NCBI GenBank assembly: GCA_023213395.1
Contig: CM041465.1
Coordinates: 15,252,001-15,316,000, forward strand
From: Cycas panzhihuaensis
Taxonomy: Eukaryota > Cycadophyta
DNA length: 64,000 bases
Direction of reading: 5' to 3'
Part shown: piece by piece, positions 22,746 to 42,412 of the stretch
How the letters are laid out: each line of letters starts with the position of its first letter
Numbering within the stretch: the stretch's first letter is position 1
Notes under the pieces: generated by a model
What the model saw: only the letters and a program-made list of their open reading frames with translations
The model's database searches: none
Told to the model about the DNA's origin: nothing
Made by a program: the position numbers and the translations under genes

Positions 22746-25700
22746 CTATAGTAATTTGGTAAAGATGTCAGCCACTTGATCTATTGTGGATAGCACTCTA
22801 GTTGAATTATGTCATCATGAACTAGTTCTCTAATCCTATGGACTTTCATACTTATATATTTGGTACCATCATAAAATACAGGATTTTTAGCTATATGGAT
22901 TGTAGACTGAATATCCATATGTAGGCTGGTAAGACTTGTTTGGGTGACATTTAATGTATTCAATTATTTTCTAAGCTATATCACCTCCATGTTTATCTTA
23001 TAAGTAGTAATGTATTTAGCTTCAACAATTGAGTCTGTAACTATCTTCTATCATTTAGATCTCCATGATATTGGTGCTATTCTAAGAAATGTTATGCACC
23101 CATATGTAGATCTTCATGTGTCTTTATCTCTATTGAAGTCTGAGTCTATATATACATAAAGTTTAAATTTTGCATTGGGTTCTTATAGTAAACCATATTT
23201 GTTAGTCATCTTTAGGTACCTCAACACTCATATTATAGCCTACTAGTGATTTTACTTAGGATTTATCATGAATCTTATAAGAATGATGACAGAGTGTGTA
23301 ATATTTGGCCTTATGTTAGTAGTATAGATGAGACTACCTACAAGTTGCCTATAAAGTGTTGTGTATGCCTCTTTAGTATCACCATTAGCTGAGAGTTTAA
23401 CATTAGGTTCCATAAGTGTGGCCACTAGTCGAGCATCTTCCAACTAAAACTTTGTTAGAATATTGTTGATGTAATTTTCTTAGGAGAGAAAGATTTTACC
23501 ATTCTTTTAAGTTACTTCAATTCTCAAGTAATATTCCATCAACTTGAGGTCAGAAAATTCAAAAGTTTTAGTAAGATCCTTCTTTAGTTAGTTGATTACC
23601 TATTCATTATTCCTTATTATTAGCATACCATCTATAAAAATTAAGAGTTAAGTGACTTTATCTTTTTGGCACTTGATGAATAATGTTATGTCAATATCTT
23701 AATAGTTATAAACCTTATAGCCAAGTTATCTCATTCTTTTAAACAACTTGGTAAACCAAGCATGAGGGGCTTGTTTCAAGATGTACAAGGACTTTCTAAG
23801 CTTGCAACCCTTATACTCCTAACCAACAATCTCATATCCTTCTAGTTGATCCATGTAAATTTCTTGTTTAAGGTCCCCATTAAGAAATATGGTCTTAACA
23901 TTGAGCTGGTGGATTTTCTAACCCTATTGAGAAGCCAAGGCTATAAGAGTTCTGATTGTAGGCCACTTAGTTATAAGAGTAAATATGTTCATGTAGTTAA
24001 TGCCTTCCCTTTGTGTGAATCATTTTACTACCAATCTCACCTTATGTTTTTCTAGGGTTTTATCTAATCTATACTTATTTTTTAACACCTATTTATTTCA
24101 AACTACCTTTCCTCCAAGTGGTAGATTGATGAGCTCATATGTACCGTTCTTGATAAGAGATTGGTACTCTTCATTCATGGCATTTCTCCAAGCTATATAC
24201 TTTATAACTTCTTGGTATATTAGAGGTACTTCATTAAGAGCAAGATGTAGTTCTTCTAGTTTAAGCTCAATGGAAAGTAATTTATGCATCTTTGGTCTAT
24301 AAGAACTTTTAATACCAATTTTTTCTACCTCATTTGGTCATATGTCCTTGTGTAGTTAGTATGCTTCATGAAAACCTCAAGTTAGAAATGAGGTTTTTAT
24401 TTCTATAGCCTCTTGGTCTTCATTTTGATCCTAAAAAATATCATATGAAATGCTTATTCTAGAGGAAGTAAACAATGTTAGAGAAGATAGACTAGCCACT
24501 TATGTTAGAGAAGGTGATCCTTCTACTTTAGTTTTACCTTTGTTAACTTGGCTATTCTCAAATAATAGTGCTAGATATACACATATTGGCAGGGAGTCAC
24601 AACTTGTATCCCCTAGGTCTCTATTATTAGATTCCAAGATTTTGAGCAACTGATGAGCATTTACCCCCCTAAATTTTAGAATTTGGACATCAAATTTAGT
24701 AGTATCATTAAATTGGTATAAAGACATCATAGAGTCATGTCTAAGTAATTCATCTTTAGTCTCTACAAAGATAACATCTCTAGTGATGATGATTTCATGC
24801 TATGAATGTAGAAAAACCTTATATCCTATTTTATCCATAGAGTATATAATAAAGATACCTTTAAGGGTTTTATCTTAGAGCTTGTTTTTGTATTCCTCAA
24901 AATGTGAGCATAATAAGTAGAGCCAAAATTTTTAAAATAGAAGATAGTGGGGGTTTATCCATACCATATTTCATATGGAGAGGAGACGAGCTTAGAGGGA
25001 CTAATAGTGTTGATGTAATATATGGCAATCAAGATAGCCTTAACCCAAAGATAAACAGGGATATTCTTGTATACTATTATAGCATGATCCATATTCATGA
25101 TAGTATTGTTCATGTACTTGGAAACTCTATTTTACTGGGGTGTACCTATAATAGTGGTCTGATGTTTGATCACATGGTGACATAGGTATGATTCAAACTC
25201 ATTGGAGGCATACTCGCCATCATTATTAATCCTAAGTATTTTGTTCTTGAATCCTAATTCATTTTCTATGTAGGCTTTAAAAGCTTAAAATATGGAAAAA
25301 GCTTCATCTTTCTTTACAAGAAAAGTAACCCATACTTTCTTAGTAAAATCATTAATGAAAGTAATATTGTACCACTTTTGCTTGAGAGAAGGGATGGGCA
25401 TAGGACTGCATATATCTAAGTGTACAAGTTACAAAGGCTGGCTAGATTTCTGCTGACTACGAGGAAAGGGTTATCTTTAAGATTTGGTAATGATATATGC
25501 TTCACATTTGAAGGTCTTAGAGGAGAGCCTAGGCATACCAAAAAGAGTGGCATGTAGTTCTCTTAAATGATCAATTTTGATATGGCCTATACAAGTATGT
25601 AATAGGGCCTCTTAGGACAACTTTTGAGGAGTCAAGTTTATGGTAAAAGTAGAATCATCATCAACATAGTTAGCTTCAGAGGATGGTGAGCTAGTTAGGT

Positions 25701-27248
25701 GAAAAAGGTTGCCATCAAGAATTTTGGTCATAACCACAACATGCAAACAAGGGTGAATGACACGGAGAGATTGATTACTTATAGTTACACGCAGATCAAA
25801 TCCATAAGAGATAAGGGTAGATAAGGAGAGTAGGTTTTGCTTTAAAGCAAGAATATATAAAACATCAATAAGGGTAAAACCTAGAAGACCTAGGAGTTTT
25901 AGATAAATAGTTCCAAGCTCTTCAACTGGCTGAGATGATTCACCAGCTATGTATACAACACCATGAACTTCATAGCCAAAATACTAAAAGAATTGGTGAT
26001 AGCAAGTCATATGTTATGTTGCTCCAGTATCCATAATCCAAGATGAAGTAATTGAGGTGGAACTATTGGCAACTCCAAGTGGTAAAGGTAAAAGTGAATA
26101 AGCATAACTACATTGAGCCTTAATATACTTAGTGGATCTATCAATAATATTTGATGAAGTGGCCCCAATTCTTTGAAGGTATGCATAAGCAAATTGTATT
26201 CCAGTAAAAGCATCTTTGAAAGAAGTATCATCAATATTATGTGCACCATAGCGTTGTTGATAGCTTAGTAGTTTATTGGTAGCAATTCTATAATTTTTAG
26301 GATAGTGTTCTTTTCTATGATACCTTTGGCGTATAATTATTTGATTTCCAATCCCATAAGAAGTATTAGGCTGGCTAAATTATCTCTGATTACTAGATCT
26401 AGATCTAGGTTGATTATTTTGGCCTTAGCATTAAAACTATTTTTGTTAGTGTTAGGGAGCCTATTGACTGTAAGAACATTGTCCTTGTTGTCTACTTCTA
26501 CCTCTTCTATTAGAATTACCACCTCTATAAGAGGATTGACCTTGATTTTTATATAAAAACATTCTTCTTCCACTTCAAAAGCAACATTGGGAGGATCTAA
26601 TGTAGTGGTGAAGTTGGTATCAAACGTTTTATTAAATTCGATAAACTTATCAGCAAGATCCTTAAGGTTTAGGGTCTTCAAGGTGCCACTTGATTAAAGA
26701 CTTTCTAGTAGATTTTTATAATTTAGGATATGGAGGCATGACTAAATCAAGAAAACCTATGTAATGCATTAAATCTTGAAGTCTTTATTAATGGCTTACT
26801 TGATGGGACAAAAGAGATTGATTGTCTTATTTATATATCCTTTATGTATTTTCAATTTATTCATCTTTAGTACTAAGTAAACAAATTCTAAGTCTGATTT
26901 AGTATCAAAATCCTTCTTGAGAACTTTAAGGACTTTTCATGTTGTATCATGTACGATTTTATCAATGAGATTATGTAGAGAATAATCAATGACAAGAAGA
27001 ATCCCAATATGAATTTTATCATCAACAAGTTCCCATTACATTTTGGTTGCAATATTAGTGGAAGCAGTTGGAGGAGTTCCTCCAAAGGTAGGTGTGGTAA
27101 TTGTAGCAATAACAATTGGTATAAGTTATAAGTGATCTCTCTAAATACCTTCATACTTTATAGGATTTTTTACACTAGTGAACTATATGTCCTAATTTTC
27201 TTTCACTTTAAGAATATAGTTTACATTTTACTTAAACTATGAAGACAT
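22746..27248 (-). pseudogene. copia gag-pol of element C, degenerate
   Basis: Minus strand. Gag starts at the ATG at 27248, and the gag core is clear at 26681-26337 (KTLNLKDLADKFIEFNKTFD). Integrase spans about 25600-24800, reverse transcriptase about 24150-23460, and RNase H ends at 22746 in the usual ADIFTK region. The second catalytic Asp of integrase is Asn at 25225-25227 (RINNDGEY in place of the usual RIDNGGEY type). The RNase H segment at 22963-22781 has TSLHMDIQST, where DNQS is usual. Many stops and frame shifts; non-functional. Confidence 0.85.
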
Positions 27249-28340
27249 GGTATTTTTTGAGAAGGAAATAAATAAACAAAGGACTATAAAAGTGATGGCA
27301 ATAAATGACCAATCACTATTTACAAATAGGAGATGTAATAAAGCAGTGTAGTAGAAGGAAGAATAAAGAAGTGACAATGGTTTCTCAAAGATGAAGAGAC
27401 CAACTTAGAGAAAAGTCACCAACACTTGTGACAAATATTAATATGACATAGTAAGAATATGAGAAGCACTCTAATGAAAATTAGCCACCAACACTTATGG
27501 TAAATATTAACCTGACATAGCAGGAAGCACTATGAGTGTGATTGCACTGTGGATCACTATTTATAAATAAATGAGTGATCAATATACAAGATTATAAGCC
27601 AATATGGAAGCTAACATCATTGGGTATACATAACTTTAGAACTCAAATATAGGATATGTAATCAATCTAATAACCTCTAACTTGTATTTAATGTGTAGTT
27701 GAGGTTAATGAGGATGCCTAGGCATTTAGTAGAGTTAAATTGGACTTCACCCACAATTGTGCTTAGTGATGAAATCTAAGTCACAACAAAGCTCAAGTGC
27801 TCCCAATTCACTAATGAGTAGTTATATACCTTCTCAAAAGAATGGTACATGTATACCCATGGCTATGATGGATATTGGACTAGGTATATTTTAATCTTAT
27901 ATTAAGGTTTTAGTTTTCCTAGTTGGTTATCAAGATGATATCTGATTGAGGCATGATGGTATGGCTAACCAAACTTTACCAATATTCTAGTTAAGTCCAA
28001 TCCCAACACAAAACTCACACCTACTTTATGGCATGAGATTCTACCAACCAAGGTATCTCAACCTTAGTGAGTTTGTGAACAAGTACAAGATGACAAAAGA
28101 TGACATATATGATGTATTCCTTTTTGGGAGAGTGAAAAAATTATCAAATTTACATCAAATATACATGTAAGTAAAAATAAAGTGCTTTTGGAGTGCTTGC
28201 TTAGAGTGATTTTAAAGTGTTGAAATAAAATATTAATAAGTAAGTGAAGGTATCAAATATTTCTTTGATCTAAGTGTTTTTTTACTCATTCTTACAATGG
28301 GATTTTAAGTCTTACAAAAAGAAGAAGAAAATTTCTTCAC
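27249..28340 (-). other. Leader of copia C
   Basis: Homologous to the A leader at 11160-12070 in the same strand, for example the block near 27860-27930 (ggatattggactaggt, then ttaatcttatattaagg) against 11610-11650. No coding content. Confidence 0.65.
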
Positions 28341-28389
28341 ATTTCTTTTACAAAAAAAGAGGTAGTCTCCACTAAACCAATAATAACTT

Positions 28390-29442
28390 GCTCCCACAAT
28401 AATGAAATTAAGTTCCTCTTTTTGTGCTACAAACTAGACTCAGAGCTATATGCATACAAGAGACTTTAGTTTAAGTGTTATTAACTTGCTTTTCCTTACC
28501 AAAACCCCCAATTGATTCTTGTCCTACTCTTCTTAGAAACTTATTTCCTCGGGCAGATTGGTTGCTACCTTTTTAAGGTGCAAACCATTTCCTCTCTATG
28601 TAAATCTTCTTGTTCTACTTCTCTATGGCAATTACTTTCTTGCTAGCTTCATTAAGAATTTTCACTTTAAATAATTGAAGTTCTTGTTAAATATGTTGGT
28701 GTAATCCTCCAATATATTTCAACATTATATCTTTTCCAAGTAAAGAGATGTCTAACATAACAACTTGCTTCCAAAAGTCTATTGTATAATCTTAGATATT
28801 TTGGCCTCTTTCTTGTCTATAATATTGCCATTTTATCCTCAGCTACTCTTTATACCAAATAGAGTAAAATTTCTTCTTAATGAGAGATTTGAATTACTAC
28901 CATACGATTTTAACCATTTTATGACATTTGAGGTACGTATTCTAACAAACCAATACATGTTTGGAGAGTTTTAACCTAGTAAAGGTGATTCTATATTGGT
29001 TCTTGTGCCCATAAATTAAGAAGTATGTCTCTAATTGGTCTAACTAATTATCTAACTTCTCAGCATCTAGGGTTCCATTATAGATAGGCAATTCAACTAT
29101 TATCTCTACCTTGAATAGATCCATTGTTAAAAGACTGACATCTCCTCCTTCCTCATCTTGCTGGTCATCTGTAGGTCCTTCTTGGGTTCCTTCACTTATC
29201 TCTTCTTTTATTGGTTCATCTTCTTATTTCTTCTTACCTTTGGCTATTGAAGAGGATGTACCCAATTAAGAAACAAGTTGTTCTATAAGTTGAGTTAACC
29301 TATCGAGGTTTTACTCCATCTTTAAGAACCTTTTCTCCATCTTTTACTCTAGTTCAATTATTTTCCTTCGCTATCCATGCTCTTGCTTAAGAGTTTCAGT
29401 CAAAGGTTTGCCAGTTAACTGGTATTGAAACTTAGTTTTCAT
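28390..29442 (-). pseudogene. Ty3/gypsy gag, degenerate
   Basis: The minus strand start ATG is near 29442. A charged, Glu/Lys-rich segment follows, including a GTSSSIAKGKKK-like stretch (about 29220-29270). Then comes the gypsy gag core with IVELPIYNGTLDAEKLDN (about 29048-29110; usual form KLPTYDGT..AEKLDNW), followed by a segment resembling the rest of the gag domain down to about 28400. Stops are frequent. It is preceded on the same strand by a PBS and LTR (29546-30340). The pol of this element is not adjacent; copia C ends against it. Confidence 0.72.
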
Positions 29443-29545
29443 ATACTTTTTTCACACAGTAAGACAATAACAGTCTTTAATTTTTTTCTTTTTTCTTTCT
29501 TTTATTTTTTAAATCCCCAAACTCCCCAAGTGCTTTAAAAATTAT

Positions 29546-29557
29546 GCTTTGATACCA
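29546..29557 (-). promoter_or_regulatory. Primer binding site of the gypsy element
   Basis: The plus strand gctttgatacca gives tggtatcaaagc on the minus strand, an initiator Met-tRNA type site about 105 bp upstream of the gag start. Confidence 0.65.
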
Positions 29558-29560
29558 AAA

Positions 29561-30340
29561 ATATTGATCTAAATTAAATGAAAAAGTAAAGACTTAATCC
29601 AATTGAAATAACTCAGATTTAATATTGCATTAAATACATTTTTATATATGGAATGTTCTTACAAAAATCTATTTTTTAACATATTCTAGACCACTACAAT
29701 AATCTAGTGATGTTTAGAAGAGAAATTAGTCTCTTTCTTGGAGTTGTACACTCTCTAGAAATATTTTTCAGTGATTAAGATGTGAGCATTTGTCTATTGT
29801 TTAACCATAAACTCACTTTTGAGATGTTTTTTTACTTTGGCATCTTCTTAGGATTGCTGCAACTATCTTCTTCTCTCCCTGTTTGTATCTAAAGCTTCTC
29901 AGACTCCTCACGCACCTCATGAATAGGTCTAGGCCATCTTCTTATGCTCCTCCCTGTCCATTCAACTTCCTCTTCCATGTGTCTTTTCTATTTTAATTAT
30001 CTTTCCCTTTTTTATATCTTCATTTTCCTTAGTTTATAACTTCCTCTTCCATGTGTCTTTTCTATTTTAATTATATTTCCCTCTTTTATATCTTCATTTT
30101 CTTTAGTTTAATAAAACTATTTTCTATCTCTCATTAAGTCATTAGTAAGTCTATAGCTATGTTAGTAATTTTTGTGATTATTAAATCAATTTTTAAACCA
30201 TTGATCGCCACTTGGTTGTACCTTCTTATAGTCTATTCACACATGTAGACATCTAGGCACACCTTTAGATGCTTTTGGTCATACCTATAGACTTCTAGTT
30301 GTACCTACTCAAAATTTGGTTGTACCTAGTCATACTTGTA
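29561..30340 (-). repeat. Probable 5' LTR of the gypsy element
   Basis: Sequence next to the PBS on its outer side, without coding content and ending before the Tat coding region that begins about 30480. Within it, a 74-bp unit beginning aacttcctcttccatg is duplicated in tandem at 29964-30037 and 30038-30111. The outer boundary is uncertain. Confidence 0.45.
29964..30111 (+). repeat. Tandem duplication of a 74-bp unit
   Basis: Two nearly identical copies inside the probable gypsy LTR, differing at a few bases. Confidence 0.9.
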
Positions 30341-30559
30341 ATACCTTTTTTTTTCTTTTTTTAGCACAAAAATCTATTTTTCCACTTCTTAAGTCTTGGA
30401 AATGCCTATGAGACTCCATCCATAGGTATTTATATTTATTTTGAAGGGAAATGAACATTAAAAAGGATCTGATTTGGATCATGTCCTTATCATCAAACTA
30501 ACACCCATAATAGAAGTCAATATCATATAGTTCAAGCCATAACCCAAAATACAAGCAAT

Positions 30560-31980
30560 CAAATAAATCACACTTCTAAAACTTCTCAAGATAAAATGAT
30601 TTATAAAGATCCTCTACTTCAACATAAAGATAGGGAAAATAAAGATGATAAAGGCAACCCTAAATAGATTCAAGATAATGAAGGTGATACTTTTAGTTTT
30701 GATTTATCTATGAAGACAACTACTCCTTCTAATCCTTCAATAAAGCGTGTTAATAGTCAAGCTCGCCCACCTTCTTAAGATGGTGAGACCAAGAGAAATA
30801 TCAATATGGTGGAAATTACAAAGAGTGTAGGTTCATCCAAATTACTTAATGATTTGACATCCAAATATCTTGAATCTTTACCTATTATTCCCCCTAGTCC
30901 CATCAGGTTTAGATCTATTCCTTCCAATTTAAAAGATGGATCATTTTCCTTGGTCGATGAGTTAATGACTATTTCTATAAATATCTCAATTATAGACTTA
31001 TTAAAGTGTTTCCCTAAGCAATGTTAGCTCCTATCCAATGCATTAGGAGTTCCTGCCATAGTTGGTTTATTTACTTCCATGCTTTCTTTTAATTTAGCCA
31101 CATTACCTACTTATACCACTTATGCTCTAAATGATATTCCCCTATTCTACATTAAAATTATTAAAGATGGCATCAATATCAAACATGTCATCATCAATGA
31201 AGGATTATTTATCAATATAATACCTCTTCATCTTGTTGAGGATCTAAAGATTTCAATCTTTGACCCTTGTAAGTAGATTTGCCAAGGATATGATAAGAAT
31301 TAAAAACTTCCCCTTGGTTAAGTCACTCTTCCTTTGACTCTTGAAGAAAAGGCAGTTTATACTGAACTTACCATTATAGATCTCAACCTAGAATATAATA
31401 TCTTTTGGGTAGACCATGGATTACATAAATGAAAACTATCTGCTCTTTCATTTTTGGTGAACTTTGGTTCATCCATGAAGTAAATATTATTAAACATAGG
31501 CTAAAAACCTATTAAATACTTAGTCCCACTTATTGAGGATTTATTTGAACCTAGTAAGTCATCTAATTCCTTAGCATATTTCTTTTAATCTCCAGATTTA
31601 GGGTAGTATTTCACCATTAAAACTCCTCCTCCTTAGGGAGAAGTAAAGGGTGTTGATTTGGTTGAAATCATCCCTATTAATCTAACTTCTTTATCTACTC
31701 CTCATCCCTTTGATCCCACCTATCAATGTTTGGTTTCCCCTCCTTATTCTTATCAAGAAATAACATCACACTCTAGTATATATTATGGAGATATAATTGT
31801 GAGTGAAATAATTGATTCAAATATTTCATTGTCTACTCAAAGTCATTTCTCACAAGTCTTATATGTGCCTTCAACGAATAATACTTTGGCTCCATCTAAT
31901 ATTTGTACTTCTTTAATTAATCATGTGGTTTCATCTTCATATGATATGCCTGCTCCTACCACAAATCTTTTTTCTTGATC
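30560..31980 (+). pseudogene. Gypsy gag-pol junction and protease region, element H
   Basis: A mostly continuous plus-strand frame with a handful of stops. The protease-like segment at 31079-31276 contains HVIINEGLFINIIPLHLV. In Tat-type elements this place reads like V-D-x-G-x-x-x-N-x-x-P-L. The catalytic Asp is therefore Asn at 31198-31200, a G-to-A change. The flanking segments 30806-31027 and 31658-31978 are proline/serine-rich and have no recognised domain. Inactive. Confidence 0.65.
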
Positions 31981-31984
31981 TTCT

Positions 31985-33965
31985 CTTTTATTATATAGTT
32001 AAATAAACATGAGAAGAAAATATTGTTATATCCCAAAGGAATTAAAATATATCTAATGGGGTTTGAGAAGTGAATTTAGTCTCCATCATTTCCTTTCTTT
32101 CTCGTAACCCTATTGATGATCCTCTATCATCCCTCATCTTTATGCCTTTGCCTAATCAAAATCATCCATTTTACCATCATGAGTTTGAGTAAACCTTCAC
32201 TTTAACTTGGGTATTTATTAATAGACCAATTCATTTTTCCCAAGTCCCTTTAATTATTGAGTTTATACCTACTTATCTAAACTCTTTATTTGATGATCCC
32301 CCACCTTTTAAGTCATTTATCTTGTCTACTAATCTACCTAAAAATCTTCTCCTCATTGACCTATTTTATTTAAATCATTTTAAAAATGATGAGATGATCC
32401 TTGAGCACCTAGCAAGGTCAACCCCTAATCTTCCCTCTTATCATCATAAGTTGGGTTTTCCAAAGATAATATAACTTGATTCACCATTAATTAACCATTC
32501 CCAATTTCAAGAGATAGTTTCTCTTATAGAACCTGGTCCTCCTTATTTCAAAGAGGGTAATGATATGCTCATTACAGAAACTATAGATATCAACTTAGAA
32601 TTAGGAGATACTCCTAAAATTATAAAGCTAAGAGCTAATTATTCTCCTTAAGAGATCTCTCAATTTAAAGATCTCTTCTGTGAGTTTTATTTGATTTTTA
32701 CTTGGGATTGCAATAATATGTATGATCTTGATCGCCATATTATCAAACATAATATCACTACTATTCCTAGCATTAAACCTAGATGCCAAAAATAAAGACC
32801 TAATTATCTATATATTTCAACTACTATCAAATAGGAAGATGAGAAACTATTAAAAGATTGATTTATTAAGAGTCTTGATTACTCTCAATGGTTTTCAGAT
32901 ATAGACCCAGCTACTAAAAAAATGGCTAGATTTGAATATGCATTAACTTTTAGAATATCAATGATGCCTATCTAAAAAATAATTTTTCTCTTCCTTTTCT
33001 CGATCAAATAGTTGGTTTCAAAGTTATGTCCCTTATGGATGGTTTCTTTAGATATAATCAAATTTCTATTGCATTATAAGATCCTTATAAAACTACTTTT
33101 ACTACTCCTTAGGACACCTTCATTTATAAAGTCATGCCTTTCAGGTTGAAGAATGTTGGGGCTACTTACCAAAGAGCAATGGTCTATATTTTTCACGATC
33201 TAATTAGTAATATTATTACCATATATTTTGACAGCATGCTTGCCCTTTCTTATAAATGAAAAAATTAGGTGCATAATTTGAGAATAATTTTTGAAAGATG
33301 TAGAAAGTATTATATCTATTTAAATCCATCCAAATGCATTTTTGCAGTAACTTCAGAAAGAATGTTGGGTAATATTATCTCCCATAATAGAATAAGAGCA
33401 TATCTCGATAAAGTAAAGGTAATTATTAATATGCCTCCCCCAAAAACCTGAAAATAGAAAAAATATTTCTTAGGTAGGCTTGGTTTTCTGATATACTTTA
33501 TTACTAATTTTGCTTTAGATGCTAAGCCTCTTACCAATCTTTTAAAGAAAGATGTTGAACTACAATAGACTCCTTATATTCAAGAGTCCTTTAATAGATT
33601 AAAGAAAGTGTTAATCTTTGTACCTATGCTTGCTTCACCAATGTTTCATAAGCCTTTTATTCTATACACCTCTTCTATAGAAGAGTCATTAGCAAGTATG
33701 TTAGCATAAGAAAATGATTTTACTAAAGAACAAGTAATCTATTTTATTCATAGAACCTTAGTGGCAACTAAGATTTATTATCTTTCAACTAAAAAAGAGT
33801 GTCGTTCTTTAATTTTTGCTACTAAGAAGTTGTGTCATTACCTTCTTGGAAACAAGGTCCTTCTTACCATCTAATCATATCCCATTAGATATCTACTAAC
33901 TAAAATCAACCTTACACAATGATTAGGTAAATGGTCCCTATTATTATAAGAGTTTAATTTTTAAA
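31985..33965 (+). pseudogene. Tat-type gypsy reverse transcriptase and RNase H start, element H
   Basis: Recognised by FYKVMPF and GATYQRAM (about 33122-33180), then LNPSKCIFAVTSERML (33320-33366) and VKVIINMPPPKT (33413-33451). These are the order and spacing of Tat/Athila-type RT. The catalytic YVDD box reads YFDS at 33224-33235, so one catalytic Asp is lost. The RNase H start follows (usual RLAKWALLL region near 33905-33945). There are many stops and several frame shifts, and the frame fades at about 33965. Confidence 0.85.
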
Positions 33966-34010
33966 TTGTTATTAAAAAATCCAAGAAAGGCATAAGAGAA
34001 TTAAGAACAT

Positions 34011-34150
34011 ATGCCTTAAGAGAGATTTAAGAACAACTCTATAAGCTAGAATATAAGATGACATAAGAAAGGCATAATTTTTGAATAAGTAGAAAATATG
34101 CCTTAAGAGAGATTTAAGAACAACTCTATAAGCTAGAATATAAGATGACA
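34011..34150 (+). repeat. 87-bp-period tandem duplication
   Basis: A 53-bp block starting atgccttaagagag occurs at 34011-34063 and again at 34098-34150 without visible change. The spacer partly repeats too (aaggcata). Confidence 0.88.
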
Positions 34151-34841
34151 GCTTTATAATAGAGTTAGAAGGGATTTGAATGCACCAGTTTGACACTTTT
34201 GTTCTCAAAGAGGTTGCTTCTCTTCAAGATGTTGAAATAGAGTTAAATGGCTACAAAATTGAGTTATGAGCCTTTAAAATTGATAATAAGCTATCAACAC
34301 CTTATTAATAGCTCAATAATAAATAAATATATTGAGTTAGAGTGAAAAATTATTTGAAATATGAAAAAATATATCAAACTAGGATTAAACAAGAGTCTTA
34401 ATTTTATTAGCTTTAAAACCCTACAAAACAATATCAGATCTCAATAAAACCTATTCTAACGTGTACAGAATCAAAAAACCTTTTTGGCAGATATAATCAT
34501 TTGAAAAATGGGCTCTTGGATTAAAAGATATTTTGAAAATTGTACAATGACCCGTTTATGGTATCAAAACAGAAAAGGGGGGTTAATGGCCAATAACTAG
34601 CTAAATGACCAATAACTAGCCAACAGAGGGGGCTAGTGGATTCTAAATTTAATTAAAAATAACTAAATCCTTTAAAAACTAAATTTATAAAAAAAATAAC
34701 TTATAAGAACTAAAATTTAAACCCTAAAATATGGTCATATGTAGCTTATGTAACCAAAAGTGGGCGTTTAAAGGGTCAGATGCCTAGCAATTGTAAAATT
34801 GAATAAGATTCTCTCAAAACTTTAGAAATATTTAAATGGAT
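34151..34841. other. Unassigned flank of the microsatellite
   Basis: No coding homology was found. Short direct repeats are present (caataactagc twice near 34590-34620). The region has the look of an LTR-element leader, but no LTR or PBS was found. Confidence 0.35.
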
Positions 34842-41783
<6,942 letters not shown>

Positions 41784-41842
41784 TATTTTACAGACCTGAA
41801 TGACGACAGTAAAAAAAAATAATGATTCATGTGAGATTTTGA

Positions 41843-42084
41843 GGGAATGAAGCTACCAATCATCAAGCCACTCTGGATCTAAGTTATTCCTCTATATACA
41901 AAGGAATCAAGACTCACTTTGTGAGATTTGGTGCATCTGTTATTGAGAATGATAAATGCACAAAAGACAGAGTAATCATTGGCATATGTTTAGATCTGGA
42001 CTGCTCTACTACAGAGGAATGGTTTGGATCAACTCCTATTAAGTTAGATGGAGTATTGATGAAAAAATTTGTATATTACTGCTA
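41843..42084 (+). other. Unidentified open frame of about 80 codons
   Basis: From the stop at 41840 to a stop at 42084 the frame is open and uses Gln, Trp and Cys codons that are otherwise often destroyed in this window. Recognisable pieces are GIKTHFVRFGASVIEND and STTEEWFGSTPIK. No ATG lies near the start and no family was recognised. It may be a fragment of a protein captured by or belonging to element J, or chance. Confidence 0.3.
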
Positions 42085-42397
42085 AAGGGCACACGCAACC
42101 AAGTAGATAAACTATATTAAAATGGAAACAAAATTCAAATATAAACTGTTGAGCAAGTTGAAATTAGCAAGGGAATCACAGAGACAACATCTAGAATATA
42201 GAGATGAAGTCTCAACTAACCACATAGATCTATAAAGAGATGTAGCACCAACGTACATGATTATATTATATAATATATGAAATAATAATAATAGTATCAT
42301 AAAGTTTAATAAAATACATATGAATTTATTAAATGAAATAATACTGTTACAAATAAACTATCATATTTTAATGTTTTTTGATCCCTACAAGTAATCT

Positions 42398-42410
42398 AGC
42401 TCTAATACTA
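42398..42410 (-). promoter_or_regulatory. Primer binding site of element J
   Basis: The plus strand agctctaatacta gives tagtattagagct on the minus strand, an initiator Met-tRNA type PBS with two changes. It lies two bases from the LTR at 42413. Confidence 0.6.
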
Positions 42411-42412
42411 AA

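Larger units (their letters stand above)
21944..28340 (-). mobile_element. Ty1/copia element C, 5' truncated
   Basis: Minus strand: 3' LTR 21944-22252, 3' noncoding region with the family's tandem block (about 22560-22670), degenerate gag-pol 22746-27248, and leader from 27249 to about 28340, where similarity to the A and B leaders fades. Neither PBS nor 5' LTR is found; the element ends against gypsy gag sequence at about 28390. It is the same broad family as A, B, E and F but clearly diverged from B. Confidence 0.8.

Noticed and set aside
34156-34160. ataga as the left target-site copy for element J (right copy 42738-42742)
   Set aside because: The sequence that follows does not resemble the J LTR, so a match of five AT-rich bases is not evidence.
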